A stretch of 64,000 bases of DNA, taken from positions 3,038,001 to 3,102,000 of the forward strand of contig NZ_CP186334.1 of the NCBI RefSeq assembly GCF_049347105.1, read 5' to 3'. The notes beneath the pieces are model-generated. The model was given only the letters and a program-made list of their open reading frames with translations. It made no database searches and was not told the origin of the DNA. How positions within the stretch are numbered: the first letter of the stretch is position 1; the number at the start of each line of letters is the position of its first letter. The position numbers and the translations under genes are program-made. Positions 24,643 to 33,671 of this stretch are shown piece by piece. Source of the DNA: Gaoshiqia hydrogeniformans (GTDB lineage Bacteria; Bacteroidota; Bacteroidia; Bacteroidales; Prolixibacteraceae).

Positions 24643-25746
24643 ATGAAGAAACTGAAAGTTATCATAAGCGGAGGAGGTACAGGAGGGCATATTTTCCCGG
24701 CGCTGTCTATCGCCAATGAGCTGAAAGCCCGGGTTCCCGGTGTGGATATCCTGTTTGTCGGCGCTTTAGGGCGGATGGAGATGGAACGGGTTCCTGCCGC
24801 CGGTTATCCCATTGTTGGTCTTCCGGTGATGGGCCTGCCCCGGAAAGCATCGCTGAAGATGTTCCGTTTTCTCTGGATGCTGTATAAAAGTATGCAGAAG
24901 GCCCGTCGGCTGATTAATGATTTTCAACCCGATGTGGCGGTTGGCGTTGGCGGTTATGCCAGCGGACCGGTATTGAAAGCCGCGGTTCGGAAAGGAGTGC
25001 CGGCTGTGTTGCAGGAACAAAATTCATACGCCGGGGTGACCAATAAATTGCTGGCCTCCAAAGTGCGTAAAATCTGCGTGGCCTACCCAAATATGGAGCG
25101 CTATTTCCCAGCCGGAAAAATTGTGCTGACCGGAAATCCCGTCAGACAAAACTTATTACAGTCGGTAGATAAACAAGATGCTTTAACCGAATTTGGGTTG
25201 GTTGCCGGAAAACCGGTGGTGCTGATTGTGGGAGGAAGTCTGGGGGCGCGTAGCCTGAACGAGGCCGTGCTGATCAACCTGGATTTGATTGCGCAAAGCG
25301 GTGTCCAGGTGCTGTGGCAGACAGGCAAAATCTATTACAGCGAAATCATGGAGCGGGTGCAAGGCAGGCTGCCCGATAACCTGAAGCCGCTTGAATTTCT
25401 GTCGAACATGGATTTGGCCTATAAGGCGGCCGATTTGGTCATTTCGAGGGCCGGAGCAGGAACCATCTCCGAACTTTGCCTGTTGGGCAAGCCCTCGGTG
25501 CTGGTGCCTTCTCCCAATGTGGCCGAAGATCACCAGACAAAAAATGCCCTGGCGCTTGTCGAAAATGACGCCGCTGTTTTGGTAAAAGATGCCGAAGCCG
25601 GCGATCGGTTATTTCAGGAGGCATTTGCACTGGTGAACGACGAAGAGCGTCTGGCTCAACTGGCTGCCAACTGCCTGAAAATGGCAAAGCCAACGGCCAC
25701 AACAGATATTGTAAACGTAATTTTAAACGAAACAGAAAATAAATGA
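24643..25746 (+). CDS. murG: Lipid II synthase, UDP-GlcNAc transferase
   Basis: 367 aa GT28 glycosyltransferase. N-terminal 'ISGGGTGGHIFPALSIANEL' (first glycine loop), 'VGVGGYASGPVLKAA', 'LQEQNSYAGVTNKLL', C-terminal donor site 'VLIVGGSLGARSLNEAV' and 'VISRAGAGTISELCLLGKP'. Acts at the inner face of the membrane to convert lipid I to lipid II. Stop overlaps the start of murC (ATGA). Confidence 0.96.
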   Translation: MKKLKVIISGGGTGGHIFPALSIANELKARVPGVDILFVGALGRMEMERVPAAGYPIVGLPVMGLPRKASLKMFRFLWMLYKSMQKARRLINDFQPDVAVGVGGYASGPVLKAAVRKGVPAVLQEQNSYAGVTNKLLASKVRKICVAYPNMERYFPAGKIVLTGNPVRQNLLQSVDKQDALTEFGLVAGKPVVLIVGGSLGARSLNEAVLINLDLIAQSGVQVLWQTGKIYYSEIMERVQGRLPDNLKPLEFLSNMDLAYKAADLVISRAGAGTISELCLLGKPSVLVPSPNVAEDHQTKNALALVENDAAVLVKDAEAGDRLFQEAFALVNDEERLAQLAANCLKMAKPTATTDIVNVILNETENK

Positions 25747-27128
25747 CCGGCTTAAACGACATCAGACAGGTGTATTTCCTTGGGATCGGAGGAATCGGGA
25801 TGAGCGCGCTGGCACGCTACTTTAAGCATGCCGGTTTGCAGGTGTCGGGTTACGACCGTACCGAAACAACACTTACGAAAGAGCTGGTTTCCGAAGGAAT
25901 TGCCATTCATTATCACGATCGGCCGGAATGGCTTGCCGGTCAGCTTAAGAAGGAAGAAACACTGGTGGTGTTAACGCCTGCTGTCCCGGCTGATCTGGGA
26001 GAACGGGTCTTTCTGGAGCAGCAAGGGTTCAGTATAAAAAAACGTTCCGAGGTTCTGGGACTGATTTGTAACCAGGCCAAAACATGCGCCGTTGCCGGAA
26101 CACATGGGAAAACGACTGTTTCGACCATGCTGGCGCATATTTTAAAAACTTCGCGGCTGGATTGTACGGCTTTTTTGGGAGGTATATCAAAAAACTATCA
26201 GACCAACCTGTTGCTTTCTGCTAAAAGCGAATGGATGGTCGCCGAAGCCGACGAATTCGACCGTTCCTTTTTACGACTGTTCCCCGACTTGGCCGTGATC
26301 ACGTCGATGGATGCAGACCACTTGGACATTTATGGCAATCATCAGGCGATTATCGAATCGTTCAACGCATTTGTTGCCCAGGTGAAAACCGGCGGTGCGG
26401 TTGTGGCCAAAAAAGGGCTTCCCATCCACCGGGAACGCAATACACACATCCGTCATTTTTCTTATTCATTAAATGAACAGGCCGATTTTTATGCTGAAAA
26501 CCTGAGCCTGGCAGACGAGGCCTACCGGTTCGACCTGGTTCATCCGGAGGGAAAAATCAACGGGATCCGATTAAGTTATCCCGGTTTGATGAACGTAGAG
26601 AACGCCATTGCCGCTTCGTCGCTGGCTTTACTGGCCGGAGTAGATGAAACAGAGTTGAAAACAGCCCTGTCATCATATCAGGGAGTGAAACGACGTTTCG
26701 ATCTGCGCTATCGCAGCGGGAATTTCATTTTAATTGATGATTATGCACATCATCCCGAAGAGCTGAAGGCAACCATTCGTTCGGTGAAAGAGATGTTTGC
26801 CGGACGTTGGATCACCGGTATTTTTCAACCGCATCTGTACAGCCGGACGCAGGATTTTGCCGATGGTTTTGCACTTGAGCTTAGCTATTTGGACGAGGTC
26901 ATTTTGCTGGATATTTACCCGGCCCGCGAAGAGCCGATTCCGGGAGTCAGTTCGGCGTTGATTTTTGATCGACTGACCAGCCCGTATAAACAACTGATTA
27001 AAAAGACTGAACTGCTGGCTGCGGCCGAGAACCTGAAGCCCGGTGTCGTGTTAATGATGGGCGCCGGAGATATTGATACCCTGGTCGGGCCGGTCAGTCA
27101 ACTTTTGAAAGAAAAAGACCATGTTTAG
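25743..27128 (+). CDS. murC: UDP-MurNAc:L-alanine ligase
   Basis: 461 aa Mur ligase. 'FLGIGGIGMSALARYFKHAG' (UDP-MurNAc domain), ATP site 'VAGTHGKTTVSTMLAHIL', 'AEADEFDRSFL', 'TSMDADHLDIYG', 'DDYAHHPEELKATI' and 'FQPHLYSRTQDF'. It starts the peptide stem by adding L-Ala. Overlaps ftsQ by eight bases. murB, murF and ddl are not in this cluster. Confidence 0.95.
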   Translation: MTGLNDIRQVYFLGIGGIGMSALARYFKHAGLQVSGYDRTETTLTKELVSEGIAIHYHDRPEWLAGQLKKEETLVVLTPAVPADLGERVFLEQQGFSIKKRSEVLGLICNQAKTCAVAGTHGKTTVSTMLAHILKTSRLDCTAFLGGISKNYQTNLLLSAKSEWMVAEADEFDRSFLRLFPDLAVITSMDADHLDIYGNHQAIIESFNAFVAQVKTGGAVVAKKGLPIHRERNTHIRHFSYSLNEQADFYAENLSLADEAYRFDLVHPEGKINGIRLSYPGLMNVENAIAASSLALLAGVDETELKTALSSYQGVKRRFDLRYRSGNFILIDDYAHHPEELKATIRSVKEMFAGRWITGIFQPHLYSRTQDFADGFALELSYLDEVILLDIYPAREEPIPGVSSALIFDRLTSPYKQLIKKTELLAAAENLKPGVVLMMGAGDIDTLVGPVSQLLKEKDHV

Positions 27129-27870
27129 GAGATTGTTGCAAATAGGATTATTTGGTTTGCTGATGGCATTGATCGTCAGTTCACTGGTATTTTCTTCCGG
27201 GAAGTTGTCCCGCCTGAATTGCAATGAGCTGACCGTGGTTATTCCGGACTGGTCGCCCCGTTTTATCGACGAGGACGAAATTGCAGGTATTATCCGGAAG
27301 GCCGATCCGAAACTGATCGGCAAACAACTGTCAGCCATTAATACGGAAGAACTGGAGCGGCATCTCGAAAAAACAGCGGCCATCAAAAATGCAGAAATAT
27401 ACCGGCATGTAAGCGGCGACCGGATGAACTTTAAAGGGAAACTGGTGGTTGAGGTTGTTCAGCGCCAACCTTTATTCCGGGTTGTCAGCGGCCAGGAAAA
27501 CTTTTATATGGATGCTGACGGGGTAAAAATTCCCGCCAATCCGAAATTTACCTCGCATGTGTTGCTGGTTACCGGGAAAGCCGGCGAGAAATTTGCGCGG
27601 GAACGCCTGCTGCCTTTCGTGAGTTACATCGAAAGCAATGAGTTCTGGAAAGCCCAGATTAAACAGGTTGATGTGGAGGACGACGGAGAACTGACCCTGG
27701 TGCCGCTGATTGGCGACCAGTTGGTCGAGTTTGGGGAACCGGATGATTTTAAGGCGAAATTCAGAAATCTGAAGGCCTTGTACGATCAAACTTTCCCGGA
27801 AACCGGCTGGGGAAAATATAAGAAGATAAGTGTAAAATATAATAATCAGGTTGTTTGTACCAAAAAGTAA
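27121..27870 (+). CDS. ftsQ: FtsQ/DivIB-like division protein
   Basis: 249 aa bitopic protein: N-terminal membrane helix 'IGLFGLLMALIVSSLVFS' (about 6-23), then a periplasmic POTRA-like region ('FIDEDEIAGIIRKADPKLIG', about 43-62) and a beta domain. Weakly conserved, assigned from topology and from its position between murC and ftsA. It forms the FtsQLB complex that controls septal synthesis. Confidence 0.88.
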   Translation: MFRRLLQIGLFGLLMALIVSSLVFSSGKLSRLNCNELTVVIPDWSPRFIDEDEIAGIIRKADPKLIGKQLSAINTEELERHLEKTAAIKNAEIYRHVSGDRMNFKGKLVVEVVQRQPLFRVVSGQENFYMDADGVKIPANPKFTSHVLLVTGKAGEKFARERLLPFVSYIESNEFWKAQIKQVDVEDDGELTLVPLIGDQLVEFGEPDDFKAKFRNLKALYDQTFPETGWGKYKKISVKYNNQVVCTKK

Positions 27871-27875
27871 AACTT

Positions 27876-29171
27876 ATGGGCAAAAGCAATAATATAATCG
27901 CAGCGGTCGATGTGGGCACAACCAAAGTGGTTGTCGTGGCCGGACGAAGAAACGAAGACGGTAGAATTGACGTGTTGGGCGTGGGCAAAACCCGCTCGAT
28001 GGGCGTGAAACGTGGTGTTGTTTTGAATATTGAAGAAGCCTTTAAGGCCATACACGAGGCGATCAGGCAGGCAGAAGATGTTATGAATGCCGATATTAAC
28101 GAGGTGTATGTCAATATTGTAGGGCAACAACTGAAAACCTTCACGCTCAAAACCGAAAAGTACATCGGCGAAAAACAGATTGTTACCGAAGAAGATGTGG
28201 AACATCTGTTTCAGTATGCCCGAAAAACAGCTTTACCCGAGGGGTATACAATTTATCATGCAATTCCTCAGTTGTTCCGGATTGATCAGGAATCCGGCAT
28301 CCCCAATCCGGTGGGCATCGCCGGCGAAAAGCTGGAAGTCGATTTTAAGCTGCTGGTGGCTCCCGAGGTCTACGAAAACAACCTGAAAATGTGTTTTGAC
28401 CGGGCCGGGATTAAAGTCAGAAAAAGCATGATCGACCCGTTGGCTTCATCCGAGGTGCTCTTGTCGGACGACGAAAAGGAGGCTGGCGTGATCCTGCTGG
28501 ATATTGGTGGCGGAACCACCAAAATGGCCATTTATCACGACGGGGTGTTGTGTTATTCATCCCTCATCCCTTTTGGCGGAAACGTCTTAACAAACGATAT
28601 TAAAGAAGGATGTTCCATCCTGGCCCGGCAAGCCGAATCACTGAAAGTTCAGTTTGGTCAGGCGATGGGCGATTTCGCCCCCGAAGATAAAGTGGTAACT
28701 ATTCCGGGTATTTCGGGATGGGAACCCAAAGAAATTTCATTCAAGAACCTGGCCTTTATCATCCAGGCACGCATGGATGAGATTATTGATGCCTTCTTTT
28801 TTCAGGTCGAAAAATCGGGTTATCTCGAGAAAGTGGGGGCAGGTATTGTGCTTACCGGTGGAACGGCTTTGTTGCCTAACCTGAGTCAGCTCATTAAATA
28901 CCGGACGGGAATGGACGTCCGCCGAGGTATTCCGCGGCTGAAGCTCGATCATCCGTGGAAAGAACTGGAAGATCCGCGAAATGCAACGGTATTGGGTCTC
29001 TTAGTGGCCGGTTTGAACGATTTGGAGAACGATTCGCCCAAAAACCGGATGCGTATCAAAAAAAATAAACCAAAAAACACTCAGCCTGGTTTCTTCAGCA
29101 ATATGAGACAGCAAGTGGCTCGCCAGGTTACCTTGTTCTTCGAAGACGAACAGGATGCAGAGATGTATTAA
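27876..29171 (+). CDS. ftsA: Actin-like membrane tether FtsA
   Basis: 431 aa from ATG 27876 (MGKSNNII); the frame reaches further upstream only through a TTG. Actin-fold motifs: 'AAVDVGTTKVVVVAGRRN' (phosphate 1), 'GVILLDIGGGTTKMAIYHDG' (phosphate 2) and 'GIVLTGGTALLPNLSQLIK' (adenosine). The C-terminus 'PGFFSNMRQQVARQVTLFF' is a probable amphipathic membrane-targeting helix followed by an acidic tail, slightly unlike the proteobacterial end. It links FtsZ filaments to the membrane. 18 bases before the first ftsZ. Confidence 0.95.
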   Translation: MGKSNNIIAAVDVGTTKVVVVAGRRNEDGRIDVLGVGKTRSMGVKRGVVLNIEEAFKAIHEAIRQAEDVMNADINEVYVNIVGQQLKTFTLKTEKYIGEKQIVTEEDVEHLFQYARKTALPEGYTIYHAIPQLFRIDQESGIPNPVGIAGEKLEVDFKLLVAPEVYENNLKMCFDRAGIKVRKSMIDPLASSEVLLSDDEKEAGVILLDIGGGTTKMAIYHDGVLCYSSLIPFGGNVLTNDIKEGCSILARQAESLKVQFGQAMGDFAPEDKVVTIPGISGWEPKEISFKNLAFIIQARMDEIIDAFFFQVEKSGYLEKVGAGIVLTGGTALLPNLSQLIKYRTGMDVRRGIPRLKLDHPWKELEDPRNATVLGLLVAGLNDLENDSPKNRMRIKKNKPKNTQPGFFSNMRQQVARQVTLFFEDEQDAEMY

Positions 29172-29189
29172 CCCGTAAAATCCTCGCCT

Positions 29190-30470
29190 ATGATTGAGGA
29201 AATTATAAATTTTGGATTGCAGCAATCGCAATCATCCATCATCAAGGTACTTGGTGTGGGCGGAGCCGGCTGTAATGCCGTCAACCACATGTTTAACGAA
29301 GGAATCCGGGGCGTTGATTTCCTGATTTGCAATACAGACGCCCAGGTGATGCAAAATAGTCCCGTGCCGATCAAAATACAGCTTGGGGTGACCCTGACGG
29401 AAGGACGGGGCGCAGGCAACCAGCCTGAGCACGGCGAACAGGCAGCCATTGAAAACCTGGAGGACCTGCGCAAGGTGCTCGAAGGGACGACCAAAATGTT
29501 GTTTATTACGGCCGGAATGGGAGGTGGTACCGGAACCGGTGCAACACCGGTAATTGCCCGCCTGGCCCGCGAAATGGATATATTAACCATTGCCGTGGTA
29601 ACGGTTCCCGCTCCGAAAGAGGGGCGCCGCCGTTTTCAACAGGCTATGGACGGACTGGAGCGATTAAAGGAACATGTCGACAGCATGTTGGTGATCAGCA
29701 ACGAAAAACTGCATACCATTTACGGTGACCTTCCGGCCTCGAAAGCCTTTAAAAAGGCGGATGATATCATTGGAACAGCCGTAAAAGGCGTGGCCGAGAT
29801 CATCACCGTCCACGGAAATATTAATATCGACTTTGCCGATGTGTACACGGTGATGGCCGACAGTAAGGTGTTCATCATGGGGACCGGAATTGCCGAAGGC
29901 GAAAACCGCGCGATGCAGGCTGTGGCCGATGCGCTGGAGTCGCCTTTGCTCGACAGCAACGATATTTACGGTACCAAAGATATTTTGCTCAATATTATTT
30001 CGGGCGATGACGAGATCACGATGGGCGAGATCGGCGACATCATTGAATACCTGCAGGATAAAGCCGGGCAGGATGCCAACATTATCTGGGGTAACGGGAT
30101 CGACCGGAAACTGGGCAACAAAATCAGCGTAACCATCGCGGCTACGCGTTTCGAGAAAAACCCGAGCAACTTGTTGCAGCCGCCCGTATCAAAGGAAGAG
30201 TTTGTCCTGGATATGACCCAAGGGGCCGACATCAGCATTGAAGATGACGACAACGGGTTTTCGGGCCACCTTTTTGAAGATGTCGGCATCAAGCAAGACC
30301 GGAAAACCGGTAAAATGAAAACGACCAAAAGTTCGCCGCGAAAAAACAAGCAAACCGGCGAACTGATCTCTGAAAAAAAACAGGAAAGCGGAAGTACCGA
30401 TGGCTGGTTTCTGCGCCAGTTTAACCGTTTTTTTGATGATCAGGATGAAGCAATTAGTGATAAAGATTAA
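29190..30470 (+). CDS. ftsZ: FtsZ paralogue 1 (no canonical C-terminal peptide)
   Basis: 426 aa. The GTPase core is intact: 'GVGGAGCNAVNHM', 'NTDAQVMQNSP', tubulin signature 'GMGGGTGTGATP' and T7 catalytic loop 'NIDFADVYTVM' (Asn, Asp, Asp kept). It differs from ordinary Bacteroidota FtsZ in several core positions ('VTVPAPKEGRRRFQQAMD', 'VHGNINIDF'). The tail (about 335-426) is Lys/Thr-rich and ends 'DGWFLRQFNRFFDDQDE', with no IPAY/IPxFLR-like peptide for binding FtsA. It may polymerise, or co-polymerise with the next gene product, and attach through other contacts (inference). Directly between ftsA and the second ftsZ, 11 bases apart. Confidence 0.92.
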   Translation: MIEEIINFGLQQSQSSIIKVLGVGGAGCNAVNHMFNEGIRGVDFLICNTDAQVMQNSPVPIKIQLGVTLTEGRGAGNQPEHGEQAAIENLEDLRKVLEGTTKMLFITAGMGGGTGTGATPVIARLAREMDILTIAVVTVPAPKEGRRRFQQAMDGLERLKEHVDSMLVISNEKLHTIYGDLPASKAFKKADDIIGTAVKGVAEIITVHGNINIDFADVYTVMADSKVFIMGTGIAEGENRAMQAVADALESPLLDSNDIYGTKDILLNIISGDDEITMGEIGDIIEYLQDKAGQDANIIWGNGIDRKLGNKISVTIAATRFEKNPSNLLQPPVSKEEFVLDMTQGADISIEDDDNGFSGHLFEDVGIKQDRKTGKMKTTKSSPRKNKQTGELISEKKQESGSTDGWFLRQFNRFFDDQDEAISDKD

Positions 30471-30481
30471 GAGAGAAGCCT

Positions 30482-31894
30482 ATGTCAAGCGATATCATGA
30501 ATTTTGATTTGGAGAAATCTTCAGGAACGATCATCAAAGTGATCGGTGTTGGAGGAGGAGGTGGTAATGCGGTGAACCACATGTACCACCAGGGAATAAA
30601 AGATGTTGGATTTATGGTGTGTAATACCGACGCCCAGGCGTTGCAAAACAGTCCGATCCCTTTTCGTGTCCAGTTGGGGGCCTCGCTCACCGAAGGACGC
30701 GGCGCAGGGAACAAACCTGAAATTGGGCGGCAGGCAGCCATCGAAAATATTGAAGATGTAAAAAAAGCGGTAGACCCGGCAACCAAGATGGTTTTTATTA
30801 CTGCCGGAATGGGCGGCGGCACCGGTACCGGAGCGGCCCCGGTTATTGCCGAGGCTTGTAAAGAGCTGAGAATCCTGACTGTAGGCATTGTTACCCTGCC
30901 ATTCCGGAACGAGGGACGCCGCCGCATCAAACAGGCGATCGATGGCATTGCCGAACTGGAAGGTCATGTCGATTCGCTGCTGGTGATCAACAATGAACGG
31001 ATCCGTGAGATGTACGGCGACTTCAAAATATCCGAAGCTTTTGCCAAGGCCGATAATGTGTTGGCAACCGCAGCCAAAGGGATTGCCGAGATTATTACCG
31101 TGCCGGGTTATATCAATGTCGACTTTGCCGATGTGGAAACCGTGATGCGCAAAAGCGGAGTGGCCCTGATGGGATCGGCCAGGGCGCAAGGCGAAAACCG
31201 GGCCTTGCAAGCCGTGGAAGAAGCGTTGAATTCGCCTTTGCTGAACAACAACGATATCCGCGGGGCACAAAATATCTTGCTCAACATCACTTCAGGAAAG
31301 GAAGAGGTGACAATGGACGAGATCGGACAGATTACCGATTACATCCAAACAAAGGCCGGGCACGATGCCGACCTGATCTGGGGAAACGGAGTTGACGAAA
31401 ACCTGGGCGACGAAATTTCGGTGACTGTTATTGCTACCGGCTTTAGCGTGAGCAGTATACCGGAAATGATGGCTGCCCGGAAAACCGAAAAAACCTATCA
31501 TACCCTGGTGGACGAAACGCAGCCAAAACCGGCGCCAAAGCCAACCGTCAAACCCAAACCGTCTTTTGGCGATGCGCACGCTACCCGGATCGATCAGCGT
31601 ACCTTTGAGTTTGAGGTAGGCACATCGTCGCATGATGAGTTTGATGAATTGTACGGGAAACCGAAGACGGAATTTGATTATGATCTCAATGCAAAAATGG
31701 ATTTTTCGAGCTCGGGCGACGAGGTAGTGGACGAACTGGAAAACATACCGGCATACCGGCGTAAAAAGTTAAACATTGCCGATGTACGTAAAAGGTTTGA
31801 ACAAAAGTTGTCGCGCTTTACCTTATCGCAGGACGACGATGAGAAAACCATCCTGCGCGACAATAACTCGTACCTGCACGATAATGTGGATTAA
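30482..31894 (+). CDS. ftsZ: FtsZ paralogue 2 (canonical tail)
   Basis: 470 aa. Tubulin-fold GTPase that forms the Z ring. 'GVGGGGGNAVNHM', 'NTDAQALQNSP', 'GMGGGTGTGAAP', 'LPFRNEGRRRIKQA' and T7 loop 'NVDFADVETVM'. A variable linker (about 325-420, Pro/Lys- then Asp-rich) leads to the conserved C-terminal peptide 'NIPAYRRKKL' near residue 423, followed by a further 40 residues, as is usual in Bacteroidota. This copy looks like the standard division FtsZ. It is clearly related to the gene upstream over the whole core, so the pair arose by duplication. Confidence 0.95.
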   Translation: MSSDIMNFDLEKSSGTIIKVIGVGGGGGNAVNHMYHQGIKDVGFMVCNTDAQALQNSPIPFRVQLGASLTEGRGAGNKPEIGRQAAIENIEDVKKAVDPATKMVFITAGMGGGTGTGAAPVIAEACKELRILTVGIVTLPFRNEGRRRIKQAIDGIAELEGHVDSLLVINNERIREMYGDFKISEAFAKADNVLATAAKGIAEIITVPGYINVDFADVETVMRKSGVALMGSARAQGENRALQAVEEALNSPLLNNNDIRGAQNILLNITSGKEEVTMDEIGQITDYIQTKAGHDADLIWGNGVDENLGDEISVTVIATGFSVSSIPEMMAARKTEKTYHTLVDETQPKPAPKPTVKPKPSFGDAHATRIDQRTFEFEVGTSSHDEFDELYGKPKTEFDYDLNAKMDFSSSGDEVVDELENIPAYRRKKLNIADVRKRFEQKLSRFTLSQDDDEKTILRDNNSYLHDNVD

Positions 31895-31942
31895 CAAACC
31901 CGGATAGCTTAACAAAAAGGAATTGGAATAAACAACACAACA

Positions 31943-32395
31943 ATGAGCTTATTTGAACAAATCAACGAAGATTTAAAAGCGGCCATGAAAGCCCGCGAAA
32001 AGGAAAAACTGGAAGCACTACGCAATATTAAAAAGGTTTTGCTTGAAGCCAAATCGGCGAAAGGAGCTGCCGCTGAGCTGGACGATCAGGAAGTGATCAA
32101 AGCGATTCAGAAACTGGCGAAGCAGGGACAGGATTCGGCCAACCTGTACAAAGAACAGGGACGCGACGACTTGTATGCCGAAGAAATGCTCCAGGTGGAG
32201 GTGTTCGGGAATTATCTTCCCCGGAAACTTTCGGACGAAGAATTAAGGGCTGCCGTGAAAAACATTATTCAAAAAACCGGCGCCGCAGGGATGAAAGACA
32301 TGGGAAAGGTAATGGGGCTGGCGTCAAAAGAGTTGGCCGGAAAAGCCGACGGGAAGGATATTGCCGACCAGGTAAAATCCCTGCTTGCCGGATAA
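31943..32395 (+). CDS. GatB/YqeY domain-containing protein
   Basis: 150 aa, the normal size of stand-alone YqeY proteins. 'INEDLKAAMKAREKEKLEALR' at the start, 'AIQKLAKQGQDSANLYKEQGRDDL' in the centre (kept within family limits) and 'MKDMGKVMGLASKELAGKADG' near the end are the typical segments. The domain is the tRNA-binding C-terminal part of GatB, but the function of the free protein is not settled. It commonly follows ftsZ in Bacteroidota. Confidence 0.92.
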   Translation: MSLFEQINEDLKAAMKAREKEKLEALRNIKKVLLEAKSAKGAAAELDDQEVIKAIQKLAKQGQDSANLYKEQGRDDLYAEEMLQVEVFGNYLPRKLSDEELRAAVKNIIQKTGAAGMKDMGKVMGLASKELAGKADGKDIADQVKSLLAG

Positions 32396-32578
32396 AGACT
32401 TACTGGCCTGTTGAGCCTTGCCTGATACCGAATTGGTCTGCCTGGTTTTCGTGTTTTATCCGTTTGCATGGTTACCTGCAAAAAGGGTGAGTATTCAAAT
32501 AATAGTAAAAAACAATAAAAAACAGTAAAATACATCGAATAATTCCATAACTTTATGTTTTAACTAAACTTATTTGTT

Positions 32579-33364
32579 ATGGAAAAGAAAAACACATTAT
32601 TCGAGGTGTTCAAGGTATTTCAGAATACGGAGTCCTATTTTGAGGAAAGAAACAAGGAGCAATCCCGAAAAGTAATCTTTTTCCAGGTTCTGGTTATTTG
32701 CGTTTTTGCCTTTTTGTACGGAGTGGTCATGGGAAGTTATCACAGCTTTCTTCAAGCTCTCGTTGCGGGCCTGAAGGTGGTGTTTTTGTTTTTGTGCTCC
32801 GTGATCATCTGCTTTCCTTCTTTTTTTGTTATCCAGCAAGTGCTCGGGTCGAAAATGACGCTCCGGCAAATGCTGTTTATTGTATTAAGCGGATTTGTGC
32901 TCACATCAACAATCGCTTTCTCGTTTTCACCCATTGTTATCCTGTTTCAGATTACCGGTGGGCATTATCATTTTTTGCAGCTCCTGCATGTGGCCATTTT
33001 TGTGTTCTCCGGTATTTTCGGGATGAGAATGATGATCGAAGCGCTGAAGTTTGCCTGTGAAAAAAAGGAGATTTACCCGCGCATTGGTGTAACTGTTTTC
33101 AGAATCTGGATTATTATTCTCGCATTTGTTGGCATTCAGTTGTCCTGGAATCTAAGGCCTTTTTTGTGCAATAAAAGTGAAGAATTTAAAGTATTCAGGG
33201 AATACGAGGGAAACTTTTACACGGCCATCATCTATTCCGTTCAGCAGCTGGTATCGGCCAACGATACGGCGCAGCGTAAGTTTCTTCAGGAATCGTATTT
33301 TTACCGCGACAGCGTCAACGCCGAAGTAATCGATACCACTTATATAAATCTTTTGACGAAGTAA
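32579..33364 (+). CDS. Five-helix membrane protein, Yip1/WH2-annotated type
   Basis: 261 aa with about five transmembrane segments (near 35-55, 60-85, 97-120, 130-150, 170-190) between a polar N-terminus ('VFKVFQNTESYFEERNKEQS') and a hydrophilic C-terminal domain of about 70 residues. This layout is found in Bacteroidota proteins labelled 'actin-binding WH2 domain-containing' or Yip1-like; no actin link should be read into that name. Function unknown. Directly followed, two bases later, by the small helix-turn-helix gene. Confidence 0.7.
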   Translation: MEKKNTLFEVFKVFQNTESYFEERNKEQSRKVIFFQVLVICVFAFLYGVVMGSYHSFLQALVAGLKVVFLFLCSVIICFPSFFVIQQVLGSKMTLRQMLFIVLSGFVLTSTIAFSFSPIVILFQITGGHYHFLQLLHVAIFVFSGIFGMRMMIEALKFACEKKEIYPRIGVTVFRIWIIILAFVGIQLSWNLRPFLCNKSEEFKVFREYEGNFYTAIIYSVQQLVSANDTAQRKFLQESYFYRDSVNAEVIDTTYINLLTK

Positions 33365-33366
33365 AG

Positions 33367-33558
33367 ATGGATGATATTATGACCATAGAGGAAGTCGCAA
33401 GGTACTTAAAGCTTAAGCCACAGACGATTTATACCTGGGCACAGAACGGTAAAATTCCGGCTGCAAAATTGGGGAAGGAATGGCGGTTTAAAAAGTCAAT
33501 CATCGATAAGTGGTTCAATCAGCACATCGACCAAAAATTTTCGGAATATATCGACTGA
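33367..33558 (+). CDS. Helix-turn-helix (excisionase/MerR-type) small protein
   Basis: 63 aa, a single HTH_17 domain: 'MTIEEVARYLKLKPQTIYTW' (recognition helix) and 'GKIPAAKLGKEWRFKKSIID', the excisionase-family fold. In chromosomal context such proteins act as small DNA-binding regulators. There is no phage or integrase gene beside it. Co-transcribed with the membrane protein upstream. Confidence 0.85.
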   Translation: MDDIMTIEEVARYLKLKPQTIYTWAQNGKIPAAKLGKEWRFKKSIIDKWFNQHIDQKFSEYID

Positions 33559-33671
33559 GTTCAATTTCAGTTGGTTTTGCCTGATCATTGGCGTAAATTC
33601 ATTCTTAAGTAACGAATGATTGTTTCGCAGGGCTTGAATCATATCAAAGGAATTGCTTACATTTATACGGT

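Noticed and set aside
24766..25762. Long antisense open frames opposite murG and the end of ftsW
   Set aside because: They mirror codon bias of the sense genes and show no family signature; the same holds for frames opposite ftsZ, leuC, gpmI and mraY.
33367..33558. Excisionase of an integrated element
   Set aside because: No integrase, attachment repeats or phage genes around; HTH_17 proteins are common chromosomal regulators.
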